The notes beneath the pieces were generated by a model. The model ran no database searches, had not been told where the DNA came from, and saw nothing but the letters and a program-made list of their open reading frames with translations. The position numbers and the translations under genes were made by a program. Positions 1 to 10,284 of a stretch of 64,000 nucleotides of DNA are shown in pieces. Each line of letters begins with the position of its first letter. Positions within the stretch are counted from its first letter, which is position 1. The stretch covers positions 11,637,440 through 11,701,439 of the forward strand of contig NC_048553.1 of NCBI RefSeq assembly GCF_902806685.2, given 5' to 3'. Source of the stretch: Maniola hyperantus (taxonomy: Eukaryota; Arthropoda; Insecta; Lepidoptera; Nymphalidae).

Positions 1-480
1 TATTTTTTCTTTAAGTTTGAAGTTTTGTAAAACTTTGATGCTCTCAATTTCATAAGTAGGTACTTTCTGACTGGCTTCATTCGAGTGGATTTTTTAAATT
101 TTCGAAATATCTTGAAACACGACGTACCTACCTATTTCTTTTTTTTTTGAACCGAAAACCCAATTACTTACCAATTTTCATGAACATAACTTGAAAAATG
201 ATTGACTTTCATACAAACTTTCGACCCCTAATCGCCTTGGGGGTGGAATGTTTAGTAGGTAACCGTACCTACCCTACACACATGTTACATGTGGATCAAA
301 TGACAGACTTACGCACAAAACCACAAAACATCCACTATCCCCTCCCCCCCTCTCCCCCCCCCCTTCTTCCCCCCCCCCCCCTCTCCCCCCCCCTCTTGAC
401 ATGGAATTTCCAGAAATACTTTCTTAGTGAGTGCTGACGTCAAAAAATAACGTAGGTACGTAATCCACAGATATATACTT
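1..480. other. AT-rich left edge with a C-rich tract
   Basis: No gene is visible. Positions about 332-398 form a pyrimidine tract of C runs broken by single T or TT, a low-complexity repeat. The short open frame across it (198-437) owes its length to that tract and is not credible as a gene. Confidence 0.6.
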
Positions 481-1513
481 ATTCTGCGTTCTAACCCCAG
501 TTGGTTCTTACGTTATTTCGTTGGTTTATTCAATTTATACCAATCCCACGATTTACCTTTTCTAAAAAGGACTCAAGAAAAAATCGAATTAAAAGACTGT
601 CTGCATTCCTTCGTGGGAAGCACGAAAATAAAATAAAATAAAATAGAATAAATTGAAGCACCGAAACTAAATTTGTTTCGTAACTAAGCGGTTGGTTTGC
701 GAGACAAAATGAAATGGGAAGGTTTTATCAAAGCCATCTGCGTTTAAGGATTTTCTTCCCTCAATTTGCGAGCTCGGTGGTATCGCCTTATCGCTGAGTA
801 GACGTCGCATGGTTTCGGTATCGCCGTATCACTGAATCGGCTTTTGCGGAGTTCTAACGACTCCTTCTATTTCGTTTCTCAATTTATACAAATGTAATGA
901 TTATAAATTGAGCCTCATAAGAAAGCTCAGAGTTACTCAGCCGATGGAGAGAGCTATGCTTGGAGTTTCTCTACGTGACCAAATCAGAAATGAGGAGATC
1001 CGTATGAGAACTAGAGTAACCGACATAGCTCAACGGGTTGCGAAGCTGAAGTGGCAATCGGCAGGGCACATAGTTCATAAAACCGATAGATGTTGGGGTC
1101 CCAGGGTGCTAGAATGGCGACCTCGCACCGGAAGACGCAGTGTTGGAAGACCCCCTAGGTGGACGGACGACATCAGACGAGTCGCAGGGAGCCGCTGGAT
1201 TCAGACGGCGCAAGAACGTGGCGTGTGGAAGTCCCTACAAGAGACCTATGTCCAGCAGTGGACGTCTATTGGTTGATGATGATGATGAATGATTACACTT
1301 CTCAAAAAAGCATTTTCAAGTAAGTAATAGAATTAAAAGGCCGTCGACATTCCGCCGTGGGAAGTAGGTAGGTGCTAAAATAAAATAAAATAAATTGAAG
1401 CAACGAAACTAAATTTGTTTCGTAACCAAGCGGTTGGTTTGCGAAGACAAAATGAAATGGGAAGGTTTTATCAAAGACATCTGCGTTTAAGGATTTTCTT
1501 CCCTCAATTTGTC
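480..1513 (+). repeat. Direct repeat of about 0.3 kb, second copy interrupted by an RTE fragment
   Basis: Sequence at about 520-785 recurs at about 868-903 plus 1288-1513. Both copies share the stretch containing TAAGCGGTTGGTTTGCGA, offset by 742 bp. Removing the RTE insert leaves a period of about 350 bp, so this began as a simple tandem duplication. No coding is seen. Confidence 0.7.
904..1287 (+). pseudogene. RTE-clade LINE, 3' end of the reverse-transcriptase ORF
   Basis: The conceptual product (122 residues from an internal start at 908) matches the C-terminal tail of lepidopteran RTE polyproteins by recognition: RNEEIRMRTRVTDIAQRVAK, then a W-x-G-H-I motif, then VGRPPRWTDDIRRVAG and QQWTSIG, followed by a TGATGATGATGA tail typical of RTE 3' ends. 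The endonuclease and the reverse-transcriptase core are missing, so this is a 5'-truncated dead copy. Flanks share AATGATTA (about 896-903 and 1288-1295), a possible target-site duplication. It lies inside the second copy of a local direct repeat, so it arrived after that duplication. Confidence 0.85.
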
Positions 1514-1576
1514 TCCACCATCTTCATTCATTCCGCCGATTAATGGCTCAGTCAGTCAGTCACCTTTTATATTTTT

Positions 1577-1650
1577 AACCGACTTCAAAAAAAGGAGGAG
1601 GTTCTCAATTCGTCGGAATCTTTTTTTTTTTTTTTTTTTTTTTTTTTATT
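1577..1650 (+). repeat. Dispersed repeat end with poly-T tract
   Basis: A 'CCGACTTCAAAAAAAGGAGG' type repeat end, common in Lepidoptera, runs into a T tract of about 27 nt (1621-1647). A related end appears in inverse near 15445-15500. The class is not determined. Confidence 0.45.
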
Positions 1651-1902
1651 TTTTATGTATGTTCCCCGATTACTCGAAAACGCCTGGACCGATTTTGAAA
1701 ATTCTTTTTTTGTTTGAAAGGGTATACTTCAAAGTTGGTCCCATTTCAATTTGGTGAAGATCTGATGAACATCTTCGAAGATAGATACTGGAACTCCTCA
1801 ACGAATAAGAGTAAATTGCTCGCGATCAGTGTAATAGCTTAGTAAACAGTAGATTTTTAACCAGTCATAGCATAATTCCATGGAGCCACTAAAAATTGTG
1901 AA

Positions 1903-2255
1903 ATAAAAAATTTTACAAAAAAAATAAAAACCGACTTCGTTACACAAACACTAAAAATTGAAAAATAATTTAATTTATTACCGAATATATTATGTATACA
2001 AGAGTTAATATAGTTCCATAATAATATTTTTTGGGGTCGGTGCCAATGAGGTGCCATTGTGGAGTCCCATAAAAATATGAAGTCTAGACGATTCGCGCAG
2101 CTAAAGCTAATTGGCACCGGCACCAAAAAGTATTATAATGGAACTATATTAACTCTTGTATACATAATATATTCGGTAATAAATTAAATTATTTTTCAAT
2201 TTTTAGTGTTTGTGTAACGAAGTCGGTTTTTATTTTTTTTGTAAAAATTTTTTAT
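1903..2255. mobile_element. Foldback element with arms of about 130-150 bp
   Basis: Left arm 1903 to about 2046 and right arm about 2110-2255 are near-perfect reverse complements, containing ATAAAAACCGACTTCGTTAC and its complement. The inner ends also pair (CGGTGCCAAT with ATTGGCACCG). The loop is about 60 nt. No ORF of its own is visible; the open frame at 1857-2126 minus spans one arm and the loop and has no recognisable domain. It is probably a non-autonomous DNA element of foldback type. Confidence 0.8.
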
Positions 2256-2496
2256 AGATGATCATTTTAGTTATACACGTAGTCAGGCTATACCATTTAC
2301 CGCACTCACCCTTTCCGCCGCCAGTTCGTTAGCGCCGCTCCGGACAATCCATGCCGCAACCACCCTTTGTCTTACCACCTTCATTCATTCCGCCGATTAA
2401 TGGCTTTTTAACTGCTAACTAATGAGCGAGACCTTAATAGATATGAGTACCTACCTACCCCTATCTATTGTATTTGAAATCCATACTAATATCATA

Positions 2497-2960
2497 AACT
2501 AGCTGATGCCCGCGACTTTCACGGGTATAGATAAAGACCGGGAGAATGACATAGGCTACTTTTATCCCGGAAAATCGAAGAGTTACCACGGGATTTTTAA
2601 AAAATTTATTCTCTAACCTCAGCTCTTCTCAGATTTGGGCGCGTTTGGAACCCTCGTAGCTTTAGTTTTAAGTTTGCGAAATAATTCACCACTATATCTT
2701 ACAAATCCAACAACTGACAATCGAAAAGAGTAATTTATTACCTATTTTGAATAAATAATTTGACTTAGACTTTGAAAATTCCAACCGGACGAAGTCGCGG
2801 GCATCAGTTAGTCAAGAATATTTTATCCGAGACCAATTAAAGAATTTTTATCCCGTCAGCTCGAAACTTCAGTTTAGTGCTGACGTCACTAAAATGGCGG
2901 CCACGCGTATTAGCAATTTGCAAAATAGTCCACGCGGACGAAGTCGCGAGCATAACTTAG
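2497..2960. mobile_element. Cluster of Helitron-like 3' ends and a MITE relic
   Basis: Three degraded copies of the end CGGACGAAGTCGCGGGCAT followed by a CTAG-like terminus occur here (about 2502-2610, 2785-2812 and 2925-2960). About 2840-2925 matches the central part of the TGACGTCA-bearing MITE described at 36214 and 58694, including TGACGTCA at 2881. No gene is seen. Confidence 0.55.
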
Positions 2961-2989
2961 AGAGAAAATATATGACACAGAGCAAGACT

Positions 2990-3137
2990 CACGGGGTATG
3001 AGACGAGGGGGGGCCCCGCACACCCGCACGTCACCCGCACGTCACCCGCGCTCACACGCACCTGCTTAGTGCGGGGGGCAGTGCGGGTGTGCGGGGCGTT
3101 CCCTCCTCGATTGCCATCCCGACCTGTCGCGTACTAC
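2990..3137. mobile_element. GC-rich palindromic MITE (CGCGACAGGTCGAGAT family), partial
   Basis: A GC-rich hairpin-like body with repeated CACCCGCACGTC blocks and their complements, ending in the family terminus GACCTGTCGCGTACTAC. The left terminus is degraded. Full relatives are at 19764-19922 and 30603-30753. Confidence 0.65.
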
Positions 3138-3450
3138 AGGTACGTTTGATGGTCAAATGAAATTATCACCACCGGCCCAACGCGATCCCTAACGTTAATT
3201 GCACGGTCGAAAAATAATTATGGGGGACTTTATTTACACACGCGCCAAAACACACATCAGAGCGGACCATTTTGTTCATTTCGTATTTTCAATTCATCAG
3301 ATTTTAGATTACTGACCTGTGCATATTATGTTGAAAAGGTTTGGGCTCCTGCTGAATCATTTTTTAAATCGGTATCTAAATATATAAAAGGAAAAAATTA
3401 CCGACTAACTGATCTATCAACGCACAGTTCAATCTACTGGCCGGCTGAAA

Positions 3451-4215
3451 GGGCCGAATCGCGTTCACGACATGAACTTATTCTGTTCATTAGACGTTTG
3501 AAGTATCGCTTACGAAATTGGCAAAAGTCAGGTTTAGATAACGAACTTTGAATTGATTTAATGTTAAAGGGCACGTAGCTCTGAAAAGTTGATGGTCCGT
3601 GCCCGGGATTGAATCCTGGACTCCCCGACTAGGAAGGAGGCTAACGTCTTGACTATCACGCTTTTTCGGATATAATTATACTATCGGGATACTTAACGAG
3701 TTGCTCTTTCGATTAGAAAAGTGTGTTTGTTTAGGATTTGAGTACTTAGGATAGTGTCCCCGTCCCGTTTACATTAGCCACTGGGCCGAATCGCGTCCAC
3801 GACATCAACTTGTTCTGTTCATTAGACGTTTGAAGTATCGCTTACGAAATTGTCTAAAGGTAGAAGTACATTTTAGACAATGAACTTTACCGTTAAAGCA
3901 ACTGCTATTGAAATGCTTAAAATTTAAAAGACACATAACTCTGAAAAGTTAAAAGTGCGTGCCACGGATCGAATCCTGGACCCAAGGCTAGGAAGGAGGC
4001 TGACGTCTTGACTCACCGCTTTTTCGGATATATACTATCGGAATACTTAACGAGTATTGCTCTTTCGATTCGAGAAGTGTGTTTGTTTAGGATTTGAGTA
4101 CTTAGGATAGTGTCCCCGTCCCGTTTACATTAGCTACTGGGCCGAATCGCGTCCACGACATCAACTTGTTCTGTTCATTAGACGTTTGAAGTATAGCTTA
4201 CGAAATTGGCAAAAG
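3451..4215 (+). repeat. Tandem repeat, period about 330-360 bp, 2.2 units
   Basis: Units begin with GGGCCGAATCGCG at 3451, 3783 and 4139. Each contains GACGTTTGAAGTAT plus a reverse-strand SINE-like tRNA head with box B at about 3580-3668 and 3935-4030. The third unit is cut off near 4215. It carries no coding potential. Confidence 0.8.
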
Positions 4216-4616
4216 TCGAAAGTCCAGTAGACGAGATTTTTAAATCCTGAGCTTTTATTGTCAGTTTTGGCAGTCACTGCTAAGATTTTTTTTTGATATT
4301 TTAAGCTATCTGCAATCAGTCATTGGAGTGCATTGAGAGAAGGTCACTCCATCAAGAAACTCTTCTCATAATACTTTCGCTGGCTTTAATGTGTACATGA
4401 CAGTTCTTCTACTGTGACTCTTTTCAGCCTACTAACTCTGCTGCATGTGGTAAGTGACACTGCCAGACTATTTGCATGGACTTCAAGCCTGGCCTTGTGT
4501 TTCTTTGCATTAATATTTATTTCTTCTTTAATTGTGGGTGTGGTTTCTGCTAAGACTAATCGTAAATTTGTCATTCCATTCCTTACGGAACGGAGATGTC
4601 AAATTATGACGTACCT
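4216..4616 (-). other. Unassigned stretch with a short coding-like frame
   Basis: A 62-residue frame on the minus strand (4386-4574) is rich in K and R and in codons that look coding, with RLKRVTVEEL near its end. It has no start context or partner motifs and I do not recognise it. It may be an old transposon ORF relic. Confidence 0.25.
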
Positions 4617-4830
4617 ACTAACTAATGCCCGTGACTTCAGGTTCTTAAAAATCCCGTGGGAACTCTTTCATTTTCAAAAAGTAACCTTTGTCACTCTTCT
4701 GGTATTTAACTAAGTATACCCATCCAAAAAATCACATTGATTCTTTGCTCCGTTGCGTCATGATTGATGGACAAACCAATAAACAAACACACTTTCGGGT
4801 AGGACTAGGACACACAATATGGGTAGGGAT
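4617..4830 (-). mobile_element. Helitron-like element (type Y), degraded
   Basis: It contains the Y-type blocks in order on the reverse strand: a CCCGTGGGAACTCTTT core, a bottom-strand block around CATCCAAAAAATCACATTGA, and CAAACCAATAAACAAACACA. The CTAG end has mutated. Confidence 0.55.
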
Positions 4831-5185
4831 TTTTGTCTCTTTCCAATTTAAAATTAAGTACTTCTTGTGAAACCTGTGTTCATAACCCACCACACTGATC
4901 GCGAAATGAACACAACAAAAATAAAATTTCAACGCATTTACGATTCATTCCCGAAAACCAGAGAACCAACAAAATAAACTATCATTCCATTACATTCCGT
5001 GACTTCGAATAATGCAAATTAAGACAATTTCCCGAGTACATCGGCCGGCCATTTGTAACCAAATTGCAGCTCATTTCATTGTTATAATGATTCCGTTTAT
5101 AGCGGCGCATTCTCGTGAATGCAATACGGTGTTTTACATCATTAATTTACTGCCAATCACACGTATTTACTTGGTTTATACAGTA

Positions 5186-5400
5186 CTAGCTTATGCTCGC
5201 GACTTCGTCCGCGTGGACTACACAAATTCAAACCCCTATTTCACCCCCTTAGGGGTTGAATTTTCAAAAATACTTTCTTAACGGATGCCTACGTCATAAT
5301 AGCTATCTGCATGCCAAATTTCAGCCCGATCCGTCCAGTAGTTTGAGCTGTGCGTTGATAGATCAGTCAGTCAGTCACCTTTTCCTTTTATATATTTAGA
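5186..5400 (-). mobile_element. Non-autonomous Helitron-like element (type X), complete
   Basis: Reading the minus strand, it starts TCTAAATATATAAAAGG and ends in a CGCG-stem hairpin followed by GCATAAGCTAG, flanked by A and T as expected for Helitron insertion between A and T with no target duplication. It has no coding capacity. It would need a rolling-circle transposase supplied elsewhere. Confidence 0.75.
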
Positions 5401-5496
5401 TTTTGAGGATAGATGATACGGTTAATATGAATCGCATCGAAAAACTTGTATATAATTAGTAAATATTTTATTTACACAGAATGACACTATATTTCA

Positions 5497-5780
5497 CATC
5501 ATCATAATCAACCCATCGCCGGCTCACTACAAAGCACGGGTCTCCTCTTAAAGTGAGAAGGGTTTTGGCCATAGTCTACCATGCTGGCCAAGTGAGGATT
5601 GGCAGACGTCACACACTTTTGAGAACATTAGAACTCTCAGACATGCAGGTTTAGTCACCATATTTTCCATAACCGTTAAAGCAAGTGATATTTAAAAAGT
5701 TACAGGTGCTTGCCCGGGATCGAACCCCCAATCTCTCAAAAAGAAGGCGGACGTTTTAACCATTAGGCTATCACCGCTGT
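5497..5780 (-). mobile_element. tRNA-derived SINE (family 1), full length
   Basis: On the minus strand it has a tRNA-like head with box A (TAGCCTAATGGTTAAAACGT) and box B (GGTTCGATCCCGGGC, slightly diverged). The body contains ACCGTTAAAGCAAGTGATAT, GGCCAAGTGAGGATTGG and the CATCATCATAATCA tail. It resembles the Metulj/HaSE type of lepidopteran SINE by memory. Confidence 0.75.
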
Positions 5781-6043
5781 ATATCAAGTAGGTATATATT
5801 ATACTATCAAGACCCCATAACAAAGGAGTCTATTCATAAACGGCAGCCATTATTATGTGGTAGCATAATTTAGTTGAATAGTTGTCCTCAATAACCTAAT
5901 TTCCACGATAGCTATTAATTGTATTGAATACTGCAAGCATAATAACATTGTTATGTTTGGAGTAAATTCTCTATTTACGACTATTGTGTACCAGGCATAG
6001 AGATTGGTATATTTTCCACTAATGATTATACTTGACTATATTA

Positions 6044-6262
6044 TCTAAATATATAAAAGAAAATGATGACTGACTGACTGCCTGACTGATCTATCAACGC
6101 ACAGCTTAAACTACTTGACGGATAGGTCTGAAATTTGGCATGCTGATAGCTATTATGACGTAGACATCCGCTAATAAAGGATTTTTGAAAATTCAACCCC
6201 TAAGGGCATGAAATAGGGGTTTGAAATTTGTGTAGTCCACGCGGACGAAGTCGCGGGCATCC
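6044..6262 (+). mobile_element. Helitron-like element (type X)
   Basis: It starts TCTAAATATATAAAAG and reaches the hairpin CGCGGACGAAGTCGCG, but the terminal CTAG is replaced by unrelated sequence, so the 3' end is lost or mutated. Confidence 0.7.
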
Positions 6263-6578
6263 GTTCCGTTTTTTGCCTTTCGGCTGCGGAACCCTAAAAA
6301 GGAAAGAATAACAATGATTTTCATTTGAAAGGTTTTATGAAGACGTGGGTGCCTGATTATTCGGCGGATCTGCATAACAAAGGACCCTTTTTAATTAGGT
6401 GGCTATTTCAGACTCCATCCGCATATAGATGAGGGCAGATTAGTTCGATCTGACTATTCATTTTTCCCTTGACAGGAAATTGGAAGTATTCTAATTTACC
6501 TCTTTGCCTCAAAGGAAATACGTCATTGATCCTGTCTACTTTACTGTAAAAAAAACTTGCCGTGTAAAGTGCACAGTC

Positions 6579-6805
6579 AACGGTCAAACATGTTTGTCAA
6601 ACACGCTGTCAATCAAATTTTCACAGGTTGTTTCACAAACACGTAGTTTGATTGACAAACGCAGCCGTACACTTTCAAGCATGTTTGACAAATAAATTTG
6701 CTAAACACGTAGTTTGTTTAACAAACGCATCAAACACGACCGCAGACGTTCAAATATATTTGACAAACACGTAAACGTAGTATTTGACAAACATGTTTGA
6801 CCGTT
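6579..6805. mobile_element. MITE with 23-bp perfect terminal inverted repeats
   Basis: AACGGTCAAACATGTTTGTC at the left end is the exact complement of the right end. The interior carries several more TTTGACAAAC / GTTTGTCAAA motifs in both directions. No ORF is seen. Confidence 0.7.
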
Positions 6806-6879
6806 TACCCCCACACAGTATGTGATCAATTTTAGACCAGTTTCCTCCAACCGATTGAGCTGTTTGAGCACGACTTTAA

Positions 6880-7015
6880 AAAAAACCAATGCCAATAACC
6901 ATTTGTCTCATTTTTTAGTTTCAGTGATTTATTTTTCCAACCCGCAATGTATAGTGTGCAAAGCTCGGGTCAATGCCCAGCCTACGACACGGCATTGACT
7001 CCGAGTGGAGACTGT
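6880..7015 (-). mobile_element. Partial MITE of the CAGGGTGTAACCAGAACG family
   Basis: It matches the internal block AACCCGCAATGTATAGTG and GCATTGACTCCGAGTGG of full copies elsewhere (22424, 26636). Both termini are missing. Confidence 0.65.
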
Positions 7016-7411
7016 TACGACTATATTCACGTATTTAGTCGACGTAAAGCCCGACTAGTTTCGATCCCATCCGGGGTCCTTTCACAGAGAGTCGGCTCAA
7101 TGCGCGTCGCGGTAGACTCAGTTTTTTTTTTATAAGGGTTTTGTCAAAGGGTCAGTTCGTTGGAAAACTATTCAACGCAGTCCCGCAACAGGTGTTGTAA
7201 ATGCTCGGTACTCGTAGGGCGAAGACACCCTGGTAGGGTGACCCTACCCTAATAAATCGCAACTCTACTTTGCTACTCGATCTTCCTTAATTAAGGCTGT
7301 ATGTTACTTACAAGACGCTTCGTTAAGGTCTCTTTAAACAAATGGAGCATGTATGATAGGGAATTAAGCTGAATCAGGCAATATTGTTTGAAGTAATGTC
7401 GTTTCACTCAT
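7016..7411. other. No recognisable feature
   Basis: Mixed-composition DNA with short T runs. I see no gene or repeat family that I can support. Confidence 0.4.
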
Positions 7412-7708
7412 TACGCTTAGTATAAGATTTTACGTCTCAAAAAACGTTGCTAGAATTCGAGATTCGAAACACAATAACTTCAAAGTAAAATGAACCTAAA
7501 CAGCCTTAAATTGAAGTCAAACATTCAATGCCACTGATTTAAATTTCGCGACGTTTCCGCTTGCAGCGCTGACTGTAGATGTGTAGTGTATGTAGTGACA
7601 AACTTGAGCTTTAAAACAAGGGAAATAAGATCCAGTTTACTATAACGCGGAAGTGATTCGACTCTCGAATACTATCAACGTTGGTGAGACATAAAATCTC
7701 TTGTGTTG
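7412..7708. mobile_element. MITE, AAGATTTTACGTCTCACC family
   Basis: The ends are inverted (AAGATTTTACGTCTC and its diverged complement GAGACATAAAATCT). The body includes AAACTTGAGCTTTAAAAC and CAGTTTACTATAACGCGGAAG. Related copies are at 28941-29218, 40062-40352 and 40354-40649. Confidence 0.7.
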
Positions 7709-7734
7709 TTTCAGATTGACTATCCTGCGTAGGC

Positions 7735-8020
7735 CCTACTGGCCGCTACAGCGTCACCGGGGAGGGTGGCGAGCGCGATGCTCCACCTGGGGGTGAGGCT
7801 TAGGGCTCGAAGAAATATTTTGAGAGGGAGAGGCAACGTCCTTCTAAGGGCGCCTCCTGTGAGGCTCGGACCACGGCTTAGGATGACGTTGGGATGGGTG
7901 GAGTTGTTGGACTACTGGTTAGTCCGTACGCCCCCGAGGCCGTGGCGTGAGTCAACGTCCGGGTGACGTTAGAAATCGGGGACCTCGTCTTCGCCGGCGA
8001 AGACGCTGTGAGTAAAATCT
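7735..8020 (+). other. GC-rich island, origin unknown
   Basis: A clear jump in GC content against AT-rich neighbours, with an open frame at 7766-7966 rich in R, L and G. It may be a fragment of a GC-rich LINE such as an R1-type element, but no diagnostic motif is visible and the frame has no homology I can recall. Confidence 0.3.
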
Positions 8021-8200
8021 CGTACTAAGCGCACTGGTAATGTCAAAATAATCTCAATGGCGACAGCGGAGGCAACAGGTGTACGCGGGGTTTGAATGCT
8101 CAGTTATAAGCTAGGAGATAACGGGCTAAGACTGGTGACTAGTTAAATACGGCTTGGGTTACATTCTAGGACGTTAAAGGTGTCTAGATGTATAAAATTT
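8021..8200. other. No recognisable feature
   Basis: Part of the stretch (GGCGACAGCGGAGGCAACAG) resembles a motif in the 24-kb duplication. Nothing else is supportable. Confidence 0.35.
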
Positions 8201-8362
8201 GAGAGCCTCAATAGCTCAATGGTTAAAGGTGCGGATTGAAATTCGAAAGGTCCGCAATTCAAACCCCACCAGTTGCACTACCAGTCGTACCTACTTCCAG
8301 CACAAGCTTTTCGCTTAGTTGAAGGGGAACGGGAAATATTGATCTATTAACATGGCTAATAT
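8201..8362 (+). mobile_element. tRNA-derived SINE (family 2), diverged copy
   Basis: The tRNA-like head begins GCCTCAATAGCTCAATGG and holds a box B of the GGTTCAAACCCC type. The body ends ATGGCTAATATT. A second copy follows directly in the same orientation. Confidence 0.75.
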
Positions 8363-8372
8363 TATATGGCTG

Positions 8373-8543
8373 AAGCCTCAATAGCTCAACCGGTAAAGGA
8401 GTGGACTGAAAACCGAAAGTTCGACGGTTCAAACCCCGCCCGTTGCACTATTGTCGTACCGACTCCTAGCACAAGCCTGACGCTTAGTTGGAGAGGAAAG
8501 GGGAATATTAGTCATTTAACGTGGCTAATATTCTTTTAATAAA
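8373..8543 (+). mobile_element. tRNA-derived SINE (family 2)
   Basis: The head GCCTCAATAGCTCAACCGG, GACTGAAAACCGAA in the anticodon-loop region and GACGGTTCAAACCCC box B are seen, then the body GCTTAGTTGGAGAGGAAAGG and a GGCTAATATT end. The GAA in the loop hints at a tRNA-Phe-like ancestor. It is not a functional tRNA gene, because the acceptor stem does not pair. Confidence 0.8.
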
Positions 8544-8547
8544 ATAA

Positions 8548-8576
8548 TAAAAAATATATATATTATATATATATTC
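8548..8576. repeat. AT microsatellite
   Basis: A TATATATATA run with A-rich flanks directly downstream of a SINE tail. Confidence 0.7.
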
Positions 8577-8619
8577 TTTTAAAAATATTTTCACCACAGA
8601 AAAATACGCGAAAATAAAA

Positions 8620-8888
8620 CTGTATTTTTTAAAGTTCGCAATGTACTGCAAAAAACATCTGACTGACGCTAGAGGTCAACGAACATAGCGTAGATAGATG
8701 CCGCCGGGTCAATTCCGTGTCATAGGCGGGACATTGACCCCGAGTTTGCATGCTATACATTGCGGGTTTAAAAATGCTAAATCACTAAATCTACAATAAT
8801 TATAAGGCAAATGGTTATTGGTATTGGATTGTGTTTAGATAGCATAATAATAGCGCTAAGTTTTCGCTAGCTTTTTGATTACACCTGT
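8620..8888 (+). mobile_element. CAGGGTGTAACC-family MITE, left end degraded
   Basis: It carries the internal block GACGCTAGAGGTCAACGAAC, ATTGCGGGTTTAAAAATGCT and AATGGTTATTGGTATTGGAT and a diverged right end GATTACACCTGTA. Confidence 0.75.
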
Positions 8889-9435
8889 ATATTTAAATTA
8901 AGTACCTACCATTATTAGAACCTCAATAACAAATTAAGAGTCCGGAAATTGCTAACACTAAATTGCTATTATTAGTTACAAGTCCATAAATTAAATTCCT
9001 TTTAAATCTTGAACGGAATTGCGATTACAGAATTTCAGCTAGGAATATAATGACCGCATAGGTACACGAGATCTAACCACCGCCATCTCTTATTCAATTT
9101 ATAAAACGTTTTGTATGTAAATGTTCCATTCAAGTTTGAATTCATTAGACGGCGTTTCATGTAAATAATTCCATGTATTCGTACATCTAATGTGGAGCCA
9201 TTCATGCGTAATTAAATGATATCATGATTCAAATGTTACTAACTAATTTTTTGTGCAAGCGCTTAGCTGTGAAGATGTTGTGTGCTCGTTACCTATGTGT
9301 TTGCACATCCAATTTTTGTGCAGTTGTTGTTGGCACTTGTGTGAAGGTTTCTGATATAAGTAGTAGGTACCATTTACGTACAATAGGTGGATTTACCTGT
9401 GAAGATTCCTACTTGTAGTTAGTAGGTACTTACCT
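8889..9435. other. No recognisable feature
   Basis: AT-rich DNA. The short frame at 9224-9418 has no motif and no splice context that I trust. Confidence 0.4.
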
Positions 9436-9584
9436 GCAATCTGCATGCCTGAGAGTCTATTTCAATGGTGTGTGAAGTCTACCAATCCGCACTTGGCCAG
9501 TGTGGTAGACTATGATCAAACCGATCTCATTCTAAAAGGAGACCCGTGCTCAATAGTGAGCCAATGATGGGTTGATCATGATGA
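9436..9584 (+). mobile_element. SINE family 1, 3' half
   Basis: Only the body from GCATGCCTGAGAGT through CCAATCCGCACTTGGCCAG to GGGTTGATCATGATG is present. The tRNA head is absent (5' truncation). Confidence 0.75.
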
Positions 9585-9668
9585 AAAAAAATTAACATTC
9601 CTTTCTAAGATAAATTAACATTCCTGTACAGTTCCTTCCGGATAGAGAATGGAAATATTTGTCGATTT

Positions 9669-9730
9669 TGAACCCGCCGGGAATCAAACCCGGGGTCTCC
9701 CGTCGCCTACCATTGCGCCCGAGAGGTCTT
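9669..9730 (-). repeat. tRNA-like SINE head relic
   Basis: On the minus strand a box B-like GGTTTGATTCCCGGCGGG lies near a box A-like segment. Too little remains to assign a family. Confidence 0.4.
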
Positions 9731-9967
9731 CAAACATCTGTAGGTACATATCAGTGGATTGCCGCAATTAGCAATATCAATATTCAGCAGCATCGGTAAT
9801 ATTGTAGTATTGAATTGTTATAAGATGTTGAACATCAGCTAACACCCGATATTGCGGATGCTAATGAATATTTCATACAATTAGATCGCCTAGACCCCTG
9901 CATTATGCGTCCTGTCGTCTTAGTACCTACTATCATATTATATTCTCGGTGTTTAGCTAGAGGCTAG

Positions 9968-10048
9968 TTATAATAGCTTAGTGGTTGAGACGTCAGCCTT
10001 TTAATCGGGAGGTCGGAAGTTTGATCCCGGGCACGCATCTCTAACTTT
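9968..10048 (+). mobile_element. SINE family 1, tRNA-like head only
   Basis: Box A TAGCTTAGTGGTTGAGACG and a diverged box B TTTGATCCCGGGCACGC are followed by TCTCTAACTTTTTT. The body is missing. A Helitron begins a few bases on, at 10055. Confidence 0.7.
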
Positions 10049-10054
10049 TTTTTA

Positions 10055-10284
10055 CTAGCTTCAGCTCGCAACGTCGTCCGCGTGGACTACACAAATTTGA
10101 AACCCCTATTTCACCCCCATAGGGATTGAATTTTCAAAAATCCTTTCTTAGCGGTTACCTATGTCATAATAGCTATCTGCATGCCAAATTTCAACCCGAT
10201 CCGCCCAGTAGTTTGAGCTGTGCGTTGATAGATCAGTCAGTCAGTCAGTTTTATATAATCTTCCCTTTTATATGTATATTTAGA
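10055..10284 (-). mobile_element. Helitron-like element (type X)
   Basis: The CTAG end at 10055, hairpin, CACCCCCATAGGGATTGAAT block, TCAGTCAGTCAG run and TC end at 10284 are all recognisable. One hairpin position has changed (AACGTCGTCCGCG). Confidence 0.7.

Noticed and set aside
908..1276. A 122-residue host gene
   Set aside because: It matches the C-terminal tail of RTE polyproteins and recurs at 63224-63451.
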